Position numbers and translations under genes: made by a program
Source of the DNA: Oscheius tipulae
Taxonomy: Eukaryota; Nematoda; Chromadorea; Rhabditida; Rhabditidae
Direction of reading: 5' to 3'
Assembly: GCA_037178975.1 (NCBI GenBank)
Contig: JASJZH010000005.1
Coordinates: 6,262,001 to 6,326,000 of the forward strand
DNA: 64,000 nucleotides
Shown here: one piece after another, positions 23,690-39,783 of the stretch
Numbering within the stretch: the first letter of the stretch is position 1
How the letters are laid out: each line of letters starts with the position of its first letter
The notes under the pieces: model-generated
The model's database searches: none
The model's input: the letters and a program-made list of their open reading frames with translations, nothing else
Told to the model about the DNA's origin: nothing

Positions 23690-24690
23690 GTAGTAGCCGA
23701 CTGTGGCCATCGTCAGAAGATACGAGCGGTTAACTATCTGGAGCTTATTATTCTCAAATGGACTAGGGCTAGGCGGATGTACTGCTATTGGAGACTTTTG
23801 GGCGTTCTAAGGCGTCAGAGCCATGCACCCTCTGGCTGTCCTCGCCGTTTGTTTCAGTCGAAATTAGCGAAAAGTACGTAAAAAATAACTGCTCGTCGCA
23901 TCGAAAATGTCATTAACGCACTTTTCTAATTGGCGGGTAATTCAAACGAAATAATCATAATTTTCATTTTCAAATCGCTGTGACACAGCGTTGAGTTATT
24001 TTTTATCGGATCTTTTTGTTCAGCTCCTTATTGTACTCGTCGAGCTCTACAAGATTATACCACTTAGAACCCGATAGGTGGAGGGGGATAAGCGGTTGAT
24101 TCTGCTATTGAAGAGTTTTCGACGTTCCAAGGCGGCAGAACCACTCTCGGCTTGGCTGCCCCCTCGCTGCTTATTTGAGTCAAATTTAGCGATAGGGATA
24201 GGGGGATTTAGGGATAACTGGGTAGAGATAAGCGTTTGTTCGAAAAATTATAGTTTCTAATGATCTTAGGCGGTACAGGCATACACCCTCGGGCTGGATG
24301 CCTTCGGCAGCCGCTCTCGCTGTCTGTTTGAGTCAAAATTAGGGATAGGCATAGACGGATGTAGAGATAGGTACATAGGGATAGGTTGCTGTACTGAAAT
24401 TGGGAATTTTGGATGTCCCAAGGCGGCAGAACCATACACCCTCGGGCTGGCTGCCTTCAGCAGCCGCCCTCGCATCAAAAGTAGCGAAAGTAGCGTAAAA
24501 AAAAACAAGAAATTATTGCTCGTCGCAACGAAAATGTCATTGATGCGCTTTTGCGTACTTTTTCAAATTTTGGCGGAAAATTCAAACGAAGAAGCCAAAA
24601 TTTCAATTTACAAACCGCTGTAGCTCGACAACGAATAATTAACTTTCGGATCTTTGTGGAACTCGTTAGGCAAGTTTTTGGCAAGTTTCG
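23690..24690 (+). repeat. Cluster of decayed direct repeats
   Basis: A motif of the form GGCG(G/T)(T/C)AGA(G/A)CCA...CCCTC(G/T)GGCTG(G/T)CTGCC...GTTTGAGTC followed by AAATTAGCGA recurs near 23815, 24130, 24265 and 24425. A second block, TGCTCGTCGC(A)ACGAAAATGTCATT plus a downstream part ending in CGGATCTTT, appears at about 23893-24020 and 24518-24660. The copies are clearly related but diverged by point changes and gaps. No coding capacity is seen. Confidence 0.75.
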
Positions 24691-27600
24691 TCCGTCGCAT
24701 CTCGGCTAGTGAATATTTTCGGGTAATTTTGGTATGTATCAATAACACTCGTTGAGTACTACCTACATATACCATCCATAGGGCCTGAGTCGAAAAAAAA
24801 AAGTTTCGTTACACATTGCGATTTATTTACAATTATATAGTAAAACTAGACGATGATACATTCCTTTTTCGGAACAGCACCGGAAGCTAATCGTTTCTAC
24901 ATTTACATAGAATGCGAGTTACACTGTGGTGTTGTTCGTAGTATGGAAGAATTTGAAAAAGAAAAATCATTTCTCGTTTAGTACAGTGCGAACAGGAAAT
25001 GTTGGATGCTACTATTCAGCTCGCTCGAACAGTTCACGAATAAATCTGTGTATGGTTTACCTTGTTGTTGTGCACACTAAGTAACCCTTGACTTCCCGCG
25101 CTTACCACCACTGCTCTTCTAAAGACGGTTGGTTCTCTGGGCGCAAAGATGTAAATGCCTGCCAAGAGGCGTAATGAATGACGCAGTAGCAATTACAAAG
25201 GAGTAGTCTAACCCACGATTCTGAGAACATCTCCCTTTTTGCTTCTCGTGACCCTGCAAGTTACCTTAAAAACGTGTCCGGTTCTCTACAAACCCCTGAG
25301 ATATCAGAGAAAGAGTCCGGTTTGACAAATACGCTTCTCCTTCCATACCACCCAATTTTCAAATGTTTATATAATGTGATTAAGTACCGCTATCCGATTT
25401 CATGCGATCGCGCGCTCTCTTCAAGAGACGAATGGGCCACAGTAATCAGCTCTCCAAAAGGTTTTGACTGCTCGGCATCTTGAGTGTCTAACTACTAGCT
25501 AAACCTTGTCCTTCTCTGGTTTATCCACTTTCGCGTTACAGCGCCCAAGGTTTCAAGACCGTTGCTCTCAGGGGGTTCTACCGGTTATGGTACACGACTG
25601 CCCAAACGTTCGTGTGAAAGATAACCTGACCTACACCATCTTTCCCCACAAACATCACCTGACGAAACCCTGTTTGAACATCACCCTCTGTCTGTTGCAG
25701 ATGCATGAATTCCCACCACTCATCAGACTTCCAATAGTTTTCCCCCAAATGACTAATTCATATGTGCGATCTTTTCATTCCGTAGGTTCGAAGACTGAAC
25801 ACGAAAGATGCAGTCGAAGAACAACCGTAATCATGCTGTGCTTCACCGTATATGCAAAAAGTTGGAAAACATGTTGTTTGCAGGGTTCAGAGTTCAATTA
25901 ATGTGTATTTAGGTGCTGATGCATCGGCTACTCTGTCCGTGTCTTTTCTCATTCTGTTCTGTTTTATCGCTAGTTTCAAAACCCCTATTCCGTAGCGGAT
26001 ATCCTTCATTTCCTCCTCTTTTCGAGAGAGAGAGAGAGAGTGTGTGTCTAGACTTTTGGACAGCACATATAGCCCATTCGGTAGGCTATTAATAAGACCC
26101 ATCTCCGTGTCGACTCTTGATCCGTTCTCTGTAGTATAATTGAGGCCCAAACTGATTTTCCTGACGTCAAGAGCTAAAGGAAGAGAGAAGCACGTAACGT
26201 TATCTTCGTACGAGCCCGACTCTCCGTTTTTTCTCTTCTAATATAGGCACGTTAATTGAGTTCTGTACAGCTGCAAAAGCTTCTCCCCTATTCGAAGATC
26301 TGACATGCGAAAGAAGTAAACGGCTTCCGCCTGTTTTCTGATGTGAAGTATCTGTGGCTTCATTGACACGTCAGATTATGAAGCTCCATCCCTTTGATGT
26401 TTATTGTCGCCTTCCTTTGAAGGAAGGCTGTTCCAAAATTTACTCCAACCTCTACTTTTGCAGGGTTGGAATCAGCGAATACCTTAAACTTGGATAATTA
26501 AACCGAAGATCGTGCTCGCTCTAAATTGATAACAGAATGAGAAAGTCGAGGTCATACGGGAGAGATCATGATTCTGGGATCGGGAGAGCCTTCCATTATG
26601 AGAGAGTAAATTCTTTTCCGATGACGAAGCAAAAGCTTATTGCAGTCTTTAAAAGAAGTTAATCCCCCGAAACCCGTTGTGTTTCTAGAACTTTTCGCTG
26701 TTGGAAAGGTGCATTCTGTTCGGGGAAATTGAAACTTCTTACCAATCAGTGCCACCACCGCTAATTGATACTAAAACACGTGGTCTGCTGCTTCCCCCTT
26801 TACCGGAACCCCGACAACGTGTGGTTCTACCAGATGAGTCTCCCGGTTGCACTATGAACCAATCCAAATTGCCCAATAAGTCGAATTGCTCCCAATTAGA
26901 TCTCTCCTAACATACTCATTCACTCTGTTTCTGTGATATCCTTCACCATCTCTCTTCTTGCAATTAGCCTTGCAGCAGAAAAAAGGCTAAGCAATTGCCG
27001 GCCTTTCCAGTCCTTATGTTCCTTGTTCCCCATTAATTACGGGCTTTCCCGTATCTTCTAGACTCTTGATCCTATCGTGCTGCTTGCGTAAGCGAGCAAA
27101 GAGAACTGGATACGGTAAGTGGGACTCTTGAAATTTAAAGTTCCTTATTGTTCAAGAGCGGAGATTGGTTTTCGAGGTAAGTAACTGTAGCTCAGAAGTT
27201 GCTCCAAAAGGCGGATACAGTAGCATGTTTAGTCGAGTCTAGTCGAACTCACTGGCCGGTTAGCTATGTGTTAATCTAACAATACAAACTGATAGTGACT
27301 CTCTTTTCTAAAACCAGCACTCCAAGACCCAATAGGAACGCTCTATCCTGATGCTACTTCCTCTTCATTCCAACTTTTCCTAATATAGACATCCTCTCCG
27401 GAAGTGTCACTGATGCGTTAAGCAGTTGCTCTCTGTTTGTGTCGTTTCAGCTGCCTCCACATTCCCTGTAAACAGATCCTTTTAAAGAGCGGAAAGAACT
27501 CGGGATCAAGAGGGCTCTAGCCCATTACATTCCTCGAAAAACAGGTGAAGGACGTTTGGTAAACAAAGTTTGTCGGAAACTATTGTCAGACATGTAGTGG

Positions 27601-28876
27601 CCATTCTTCTGGCCGACTAATGCAATTCCCCAGCAATGTTGATCATCCACGCTGCGCTGCTCAGGCATGCAGACATTTGCTCCTTTAAAAGTTCATATAT
27701 TTCGCCCGTAGACGAAATAATTAGTCGTTTTGCAGCCTTTTTGGAGCTTTGAACTCGAGAGATCTCCTGGGTCCAGGCTAGAAGGATTGTTAAAATTCGC
27801 GTTCAAGTAGACGAAACAGGTGAAATGCTTTGCACCTGGCTCTAAACGAAGTCGACGCGGGAAAGATTGGATTGAGTCTAGAAGAAGTAGAAGCGTGGTG
27901 TTTACTCAACTTCCTTTTGATGATCCGTCTGATTTACAATATTGCTCCATCACATTTACACTTTTCTCTATCAACCTGTCGTTCTATCATTCTGTCTGTA
28001 TGGCCGGTCGACTGTTATAGCTGTCAAACTGCTGACTCAAACTCATCTTGGTCATATCGCCATAACTTTATATGTCTTTGACGATATGTCTTAAGCATCT
28101 TCTACTCTATCTCTGTGAAGTTATCTCCTTCAGTAAACGTTGTTGACCTGTCTCGTTCTTGTCTCCAGAATATTGCTTGGTCAGATCCGCAATATATCTA
28201 CCTCAGTATTTTGCCAAGTTGCAGCCTTACAAGTTTTCTCAAAGCTGTCACGAGCATTTGTACCGGATCCCCGTAATCGGAGCAATTTTCCCACCAGTTT
28301 GAATGCCAGAACTGAAAGGTTACGTGTAAAACTAATCAAGAATACAACAGTCGAAAGTTATCAGCTCTGATTAATGAAAAGGAGTCTTTAGAAAACGAAT
28401 ATAGTTTGAGCCAGTCGACTGAAATCTAACGTGAAATGACGCTATTCCACCTGTCTCCCATGCGACTCATACAATGAACTTTCAAATGATGTTTTTCATG
28501 CTTAGGTAGGTTTCTAAGTTAGGAAGTCTGGCTAAAAGCGGTTTTCTTTCTAAAATATACGAAGTAATCTCAAAGACTTTTGACCTCACTTTGTCAGTTA
28601 TCAGAAGGACGGTCTACAATTATCGCCCTATAATTAGATATTCTTTCCCGTTCCTCATTTCACTTTGACTTCCTCTTCTATTACTTTAAACCTAAAACTC
28701 GGCCCTCCCTTTCTCATTCAAACCTTCGCAACACTCTCTTCCCTCTTCCAAAGGGCCTCTCTTACTCATCCTGCTCATTAATTTCTCTACCCTGTTTATG
28801 TGCTCTAGGAGGCGTACCTTCCCATGGCCTTCTTCTCTTCAACCCTGCTCCCATCTCTATCTCAATTCCTTCAGTA
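24691..28876. other. Long stretch without a recognisable gene
   Basis: About 4.2 kb. The longest open frame (plus 25506-25901, 131 codons) has no domain-like pattern and is not flanked by convincing splice sites. I find no tRNA or rRNA. The final part, T/C-rich from about 28640, should hold the promoter and 5' UTR of the second GPCR. Confidence 0.45.
26024..26047 (+). repeat. (AG)n-(TG)n microsatellite
   Basis: A run of AG dinucleotides from about 26024 changes to TG dinucleotides at 26041 and ends at about 26047. Confidence 0.85.
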
Positions 28877-30686
28877 ATGGACTCCAATGTGACCGACTAC
28901 CGTCGACTGATCGAGAAGGGCTGCGAGACCATCTTTCCGATCCAGGCTGCTTTGGGTGTCGGAGGCAACATCCTTACCCTGATGGTTCTGCTCTCACGAC
29001 CGATGCGTAGTCGGTAAGGGTACTCTTAAATTGTCTTGTACTTTCTTTTCCCTGGCCGCTCATTCTGATTCATAGAGGCAATTATACGACCGCTAATCTT
29101 GAGCATTATTAAAAAGGGTCTCGGGAGAGTGTGAGCGTAATTTGTTCTTTCGAGTGTCAGGGTATCAGTTTGCTAAGAGGGTTGGAGGACTTGAGGTTTT
29201 TTCTAACAGTTTGTGTTGGTAATAAAACAAGAGCCAGTCATTTTAAGAACCAACACGATGCTGGCTTGTGCTGCTGTCTCAGATATCCTCTTCCTCCTGG
29301 CCATGTTCCCCAATAATCTTTCGAGAAAGCAGAGCTGGAACTACGAGCCCTGTACTAGTGAGTCGTTCTTAGATTGGCAATTTAAACAGACGCTTTAGCT
29401 TCTCCTACCGGTTACTGTGAGACGCGGTTCCGTTTTTTCTACATCCATAACAAGACCTTCTTCACCTTCCTGATGAACTGGTTCTCCGGCAGCAGTACCT
29501 GGCTCATGGTGGCCGTATCTTTTGATCGTCTCTGGGCCATCAAGGCTCCCTTTTCGACAAGGACCAGCAGGTTGGTTCTCGGGTTACGCTCTTCGAAGAA
29601 CCGACGTGAGATTTTGAGAAATTAGCCAGACGAAATGAGGGTAGAGAACAAACAGAATATTGAGGAGGGAGGCATAGCAGGGAACTTGGATTTTTGATCC
29701 AACTGGAACTCAGAGTCAAAGCTAGAGAGTGAAAGACTTTTCCAGCTTCGTCCTTCGCGACTGCATCACCATCCCAACCATCGTCGTCTTCAATGCCCTT
29801 CTGACCATGTACATGAACTTCTCCTTCACAGTAGCAGGCGAATCCAAGAAGGTTGTTTTCTTCTCTTCCCCTCCACCCCGAAAATCTAGGGAACCCAGCG
29901 GATTGTGGCCGTACAAAGCTCGACCATGTTCACTGTCTTCACTCTCATCAATGTCTTCTTCCAAATCTTTCTCCCGATGGCGCTGTTAATCTTATTCAAC
30001 GGTTTTCTTCTCTACTACCTGAAGAGTAGACGACAGGTTAGTGTGGGAGAGAGAGAGACAGAGACCACTGGTTTCCAGTTTCTGGAATCAGCTACAAGTC
30101 GGGACGACAGAAAATGTTCCGATGAGACACCGCCTCTTTTGGAAAATCAGAGGAAGCTGACGACCGTCACCCGAAACGGCTCGAACAGTTCCGGAGGCTG
30201 GACGAAACAGCTAGGGAAGGCTGAACGTCACGTCACTATCACTGTGGCTGCCATTGTCTCCGTATTTGTGATCACCCACCTCCCCTCGGCGATTCTCTAC
30301 GCCAACATGTACATCTTCAACCTGCACTCCTACCTACAGGATCCGAACTGTTACATTTGGATCGCTCTGTCTACCTTTATCGTCATTACTGGAAAGGTCA
30401 GTTTGATACTTGAAATCTCTGGCCAGTGACTGTATTCAAAGATTTCAAAAGCTGTTTTCAGGTGGCCAACTTCTTCCTCTTCTGCATGAGTTCTCGTCAC
30501 TTCCGAACCCAGATGCGGGCCAAGCTATGCTGCCTCTTCGGCTACCGCCGCATTTTCTACAAACACAGCACTCAGAGAACAACAAGGTAGAAAACAGAAA
30601 CTGTGTCAAGAGTCAGAAAATAGACCTTTAGAACCCTTCCTCTGAATCTGATCGGCGACTCGGCCAGCAATGTTCCGATGAATTAG
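28877..30686 (+). CDS. Class A GPCR, neuropeptide (FMRFamide-like) receptor type
   Basis: Seven exons (28877-29013, 29248-29357, 29399-29570, 29746-29851, 29890-30396, 30462-30586, 30632-30686) join to 403 aa. TM1 carries GGNILTLMVLLSRPMRS, TM2 carries AAVSDILFLLAMFP, and TM3 ends in AVSFDRLWAIKAPF, a DRL variant of DRY. TM5 is about VFFQIFLPMALLILFNGFLL. A long third intracellular loop (about 90 aa, acidic and Ser/Thr-rich) follows. TM6 is VAAIVSVFVITHLPSAIL and TM7 is ALSTFIVITGKVANFFLFC. The SRP...RS loop and the NFFLFCMSSRHFR end of TM7 resemble nematode FMRFamide-receptor-like orphans. The ligand is presumably a peptide, by family resemblance only. The receptor would signal at the plasma membrane of neurons or muscle. 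Its 3' end overlaps the minus-strand peptide gene region tail to tail, with AATAAA at 30786. Confidence 0.87.
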
Positions 30687-30785
30687 GCAAATTTTTGTCT
30701 GTACACAGGGATTCGACGATATACGAGGCGGGACTTCAGTGATCTCTTTATGATCTTCAAGTGACGGTGACTAGATTATGATCTC

Positions 30786-30814
30786 AATAAATATATTTGG
30801 TTATAACATTTATT
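30786..30814. terminator. Back-to-back poly(A) signals of two convergent genes
   Basis: AATAAA on plus at 30786-30791 suits the GPCR. AATAAA on minus (TTTATT at 30809-30814) suits the small secreted peptide gene. The two 3' ends therefore overlap or nearly overlap. Confidence 0.7.
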
Positions 30815-30878
30815 CTGAAACCAATTACTATTCCTTTTTACAGCAAACGTAGCAGTTTGTGTGACCACCAACATCGGT

Positions 30879-31075
30879 TTAACACTCGAACACGTAGTTT
30901 TCAGGATAGCTTTCGGGGCTCTGTTGGTACATTGCCCAGCGGATCCAATCCACTGAAACAGTCTTTTAAAAGAATTAACTTTGAGCATACCTTCATCGTT
31001 TATGAGCCTAGGGCACGTTAAAATGAAAGAGTTGACGGAAGTCAGCATCAGAAGAATAAAAAGAATAGATTTCAT
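30879..31075 (-). CDS. Small secreted peptide, 52 aa
   Basis: Two exons (31075-30991 and 30952-30879) separated by a 38-nt intron (GTATGC...TTTCAG) give 52 aa. Residues 1-16 are a clear signal peptide (MKSILFILLMLTSVNS). The mature part of about 36 aa contains two Cys (one near its start in LTCPRL, one as the last residue), an acidic/aromatic stretch (VDWIRWAMYQQ) and the end YVFEC. Without splicing the frame runs to 99 aa, but the splice gives a natural stop with AATAAA 65-70 nt beyond. The two Cys could form one disulfide closing the whole peptide. There is no dibasic cleavage site, so it is not an obvious neuropeptide precursor. No family is recognised. It lies 188 bp beyond the end of the F-box gene on the same strand. 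Confidence 0.65.
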
Positions 31076-31262
31076 GGTATAGTCAGAAGATAGAAACTGA
31101 GGAAGGAGTGCAAAGGTTCAGAATTTATGAAGAACTTAGTTTGCGACGAATCCCAGACGGCTCAATAAGAGAAGTCTCGTCATTTGTATTACATCTAGTT
31201 CATTTCTTTGTGAATTTATTACATTGTGAATGACAAACACTGTGTGGCGATTATCAAAACGT

Positions 31263-32748
31263 TTAAGTCTGACCGTAAATCTCAACAATTGACTCAATGA
31301 ATCCAATGGTTTCGTCGCGCTTCTGTTTCACACTATCCAGCTTAATGAGGCGCTCGTAGAGAACAGAATAGTCAAGGACAGGTCCCGGTCGAAGGATTTC
31401 CTCCAAGCAGCACACAAATGAATCGTTCACACCAATGTATTTCATATCCACTTCAACCATAGTTGACCGAAAGAAATCATCACGTAAAATTGTGAGAAAG
31501 TATGCCTCCTCCATGTTCTCATAGTCCATGAGCCAAAAGTCGCGCTTGCCGGCCTTGAACAATATACTTGGGAAAATAAAACACGTTAGATACCCAAGTA
31601 GAAGTGTCGTTCGGTCTCAAGAAGTCGACTCCTTTGAGTTCAAACTGACCCAGGTAGAGCCCATCTGGCGGGATGACATTTCCGCGAACAGTTGTTAAGT
31701 CAAGATCATAGAAGGCGATGGTTTCGTGGAAAAGAAACCCATATTCTAATTTTGTTTGATAGTTTGTATGATAGCTCTAAATATTCGGACTACTTTGAGA
31801 CAGATAAATGGGGATACAGAAGGACGAAAATATCGTCTGATATGTACCTTTAAAATATATTCGAGATCCGTCCAGTCGAATGCGTCTCTAGGCCAAGATA
31901 GAAGGGCAAACATGTTTCGATTGAAAAAAGAAGACCAGACGATATTTGCCGATGAGTAATTGTCATCGAAATGACAGTAGAAACAAGCAAGACTCTAAAA
32001 ACATCTTTCAATGCTTGAAACAAGAAAGCATAACTCACATTTATCAGTTTGTTCTGGACCAGTTCCATATTCTTTTTGCTCTGTTTCAAGAGTACGTTTC
32101 GAAGTGTCCATTTTGTTGCCAAAGTGTCAAATTGTTCGACAGTCACGTTCTTCAACTCAATCCGTCGTGGCTTCAGCCCATGAACAACCCGCAGGAACAG
32201 ATCAAAGGCTGCCGAAAAGACCCTGTTTCCTTCTTCGTCATCGTCCGCACAGTAATTTAACTGAAAGTTGGACATATGAATTTATAATAAAAAAAAACTA
32301 CCACAGCTAGAGCAGGAAAGTTGAACCCGGAAATTGCAGAAGTTATTACGTCCAAAGTATTGAGATTTAGAGGCATCTTCAGATTTGAGTCCCCGTGGTT
32401 CCGACCGTAGTCAACGACTACCAGTGGCTCGGTAATCTCGGCGTCATCAGGACTCTGGAAATAGTCCTCTTAAATGTACTCTACCAATGTTTACCGCTAG
32501 CTTTTTAAACGGATCGGTGTTTTTCATCGAGTTCAGAAGACAAAGCTTTGGGGCTCTTCGGTAGATGTAGATTTTTAGACTTCTTCTGTGTTTTTCACAG
32601 AACTGGTCGACGGACCGACATGTTCGCCGAAAACGGACATAGGGAATGGCTTGACACTACAACTTTTGTATCCCTTAATAAGTTGACTTACTTTTCTCAC
32701 AAGCTGAATCTTCAGTACTGTTGGCAGCTCGAGAAAGGACGGGAACAT
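31263..32748 (-). CDS. F-box protein
   Basis: Seven minus-strand exons begin at ATG 32748. The first two, split by a 35-nt intron (32691-32657), form an F-box at the N-terminus: FPSFLELPTVLKIQLVRK joined to CQAIPYVRFRRTCRSVDQF, with the usual LP, I..L and R.R.TCR positions. The remaining roughly 340 aa include VVHGLKPRRIELKNVTVEQF, the repeat-like pattern found in nematode F-box-associated C-terminal halves, and end at a stop at 31263. F-box proteins recruit substrates to SCF ubiquitin ligases through SKP1; the C-terminal half would choose the substrate, which is unknown. One junction (acceptor at about 31777) and the last (acceptor before GKRDFW, about 31550) were chosen because they keep phase 0. 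Confidence 0.72.
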
Positions 32749-32791
32749 CCGACAGGACGAAAATGAAAAATGATTCGAAATGGGGTAGCCG

Positions 32792-32809
32792 CGATAGCAA
32801 TTGCTATCG
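32792..32809. promoter_or_regulatory. Perfect 18-bp palindrome upstream of the F-box gene
   Basis: CGATAGCAATTGCTATCG is identical on both strands and lies 44 bp upstream of the F-box start codon. A dimeric transcription factor site is a reasonable guess. Confidence 0.5.
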
Positions 32810-33259
32810 AAAAATTAAACCTTCCGGGATGAGAATGGATTATTTCTTATCTTCTCTTATGAGAGAAAAGGGAGGAGTAGAGTTACAGCTGAGCGAGTGG
32901 CGTTAGTCAATTCAGACTTGCTCAAAGCATGACCAGCCCAAAGAGGCAAAAACCGAGACTCGATACCGCCGCAACCTCTTCCTTGATATTGATTGCCCCG
33001 ATGGGTCAGGCGAAGTGTCTATCAACTGATAGACTCTATTCATTGTTCACCTGGTGACGCAGAGGCCTGCTCGTGATGCAAATCTAATCCGTGATATCAT
33101 TTTTGGACTCGAGGACAACAGTATCATTTTAACGCCATGTCAGAGACTACATGATTGTAGGTCTGGCTCGCATTCGTGTCTGCACAGTAGGAATGAAACA
33201 GTTTATGAAAAATGGAATAAATACACGCGTAGGTCAAAAATGTACAAGTGGTTGTCTCT

Positions 33260-33924
33260 CTATCTATGGCTAAGGTACACCTCCGAATAAGCTCTCATGA
33301 AGTCGTACACATGTCTGATTCCGTTCTCTTTGGTAATCGAAACAGCTCGGGCTCGGATGGTTCTGAACCAATCGCCAAACTGTTCTCTATGCTCAATTAG
33401 ACGAATCATTTTCCCGTAGAAACGATAAAAACTAGGAATTTGATGATCTAGCTCTAGTTGGAGGCAGATATAAGTCAAGGCAATGTCAAATTGGAAGAGA
33501 TCACTGTGTGTGACATAAGCGTACTCATCCCCGTCATCGGTGACCATCCAAAACGTTGTAGTAATGTCTTTAAATGGGACACGATGACAGAACCAGTCGA
33601 TGTACTGTTCGATATCGATTGAAAGACGACGAAGGGCCTCATCGTGACTGACGAAGCCTTCTTCCTCCAATTCGGAACTTTCCGCTTCTTCGGGTTCTGC
33701 AGTTTCCAGAGCCATACTGTCTTCTTCTTCTGGCTCTGGCCCTTCCTGTAAGAATAACTTCTGTTTGAAAAACTAGTTTAAAAACTCACAATAATCTCCA
33801 TAGACTCATTTTCCCAAAGTTCTTGCAACATGGTCTTCTGTTGCGAAATCGGGCTCAGTTCTCTTTCGAAGGTGGCCGGCTCTTCCGGAATGTAGAGGTC
33901 GGGAACATCGTAGATGCTGGGCAT
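33260..33924 (-). CDS. Unrecognised acidic protein, 206 aa
   Basis: Two exons (33924-33790, 33745-33260) give 206 aa. The start follows an AG acceptor by a few bases (TTTTCAGTCAAAATG), as expected for a trans-spliced mRNA. Residues 1-45 are polar (MPSIYDVPDLYIPEEP...). Residues 46-70 are very acidic (EGPEPEEEDS...). From about residue 75 there is a compact domain rich in aromatic residues (IDIEQYIDWFCHRVPF, MVTDDGDEYAYVTH, SFYRFYGKMIRLIEHRE) ending YLSHR. There is no signal peptide. I do not know the family. It lies 363 bp after GPI and 511 bp before the F-box gene on the same strand. Confidence 0.75.
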
Positions 33925-34287
33925 TTTGACTGAAAAGGAGTCAATCGGTCAAGAGGTTCGAGGAAGAAAAAATAAAAGAATTGTAAGGGTGTGAACTGAT
34001 AAGCTCTGGTTGCAAAAGCCTATCAGCTGAGCAAATACTCTGGGATGCTTGGAAGACCCCTTTCGCAAGTTTTCCTCTTGGCACATTTTGCAGTTGGATC
34101 TCTCATGTCCATCTTCTTTTCATCATGCCTACCTGTATCCTGTCCTTGGTCTTTCACAAATCGGGCAGACAACCACGCACATATTTATTCTCTGACTAAG
34201 AATTGACTAGTGTTTAAATCGGGGGAAAACTACACAAAATGCTGACAAGAAGATTAAAATAGAGAGAGAGAGGAAGACGGACATCCA

Positions 34288-39783
<5,496 letters not shown>

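Noticed and set aside
24266-24410. TTAGGC and GGGATAGG words suggesting telomere-like sequence
   Set aside because: Only isolated words, not a tandem array; better explained as part of the degenerate repeats.
25506-25901. 131-codon plus frame in the gene-poor stretch
   Set aside because: No domain pattern, no flanking splice signals or poly(A) site, and the length is within what chance gives across 64 kb in six frames.
30776-31075. Unspliced 99-aa version of the small secreted peptide
   Set aside because: A standard GT...TTTCAG intron and a poly(A) signal that would fall inside the unspliced frame favour the 52-aa form.
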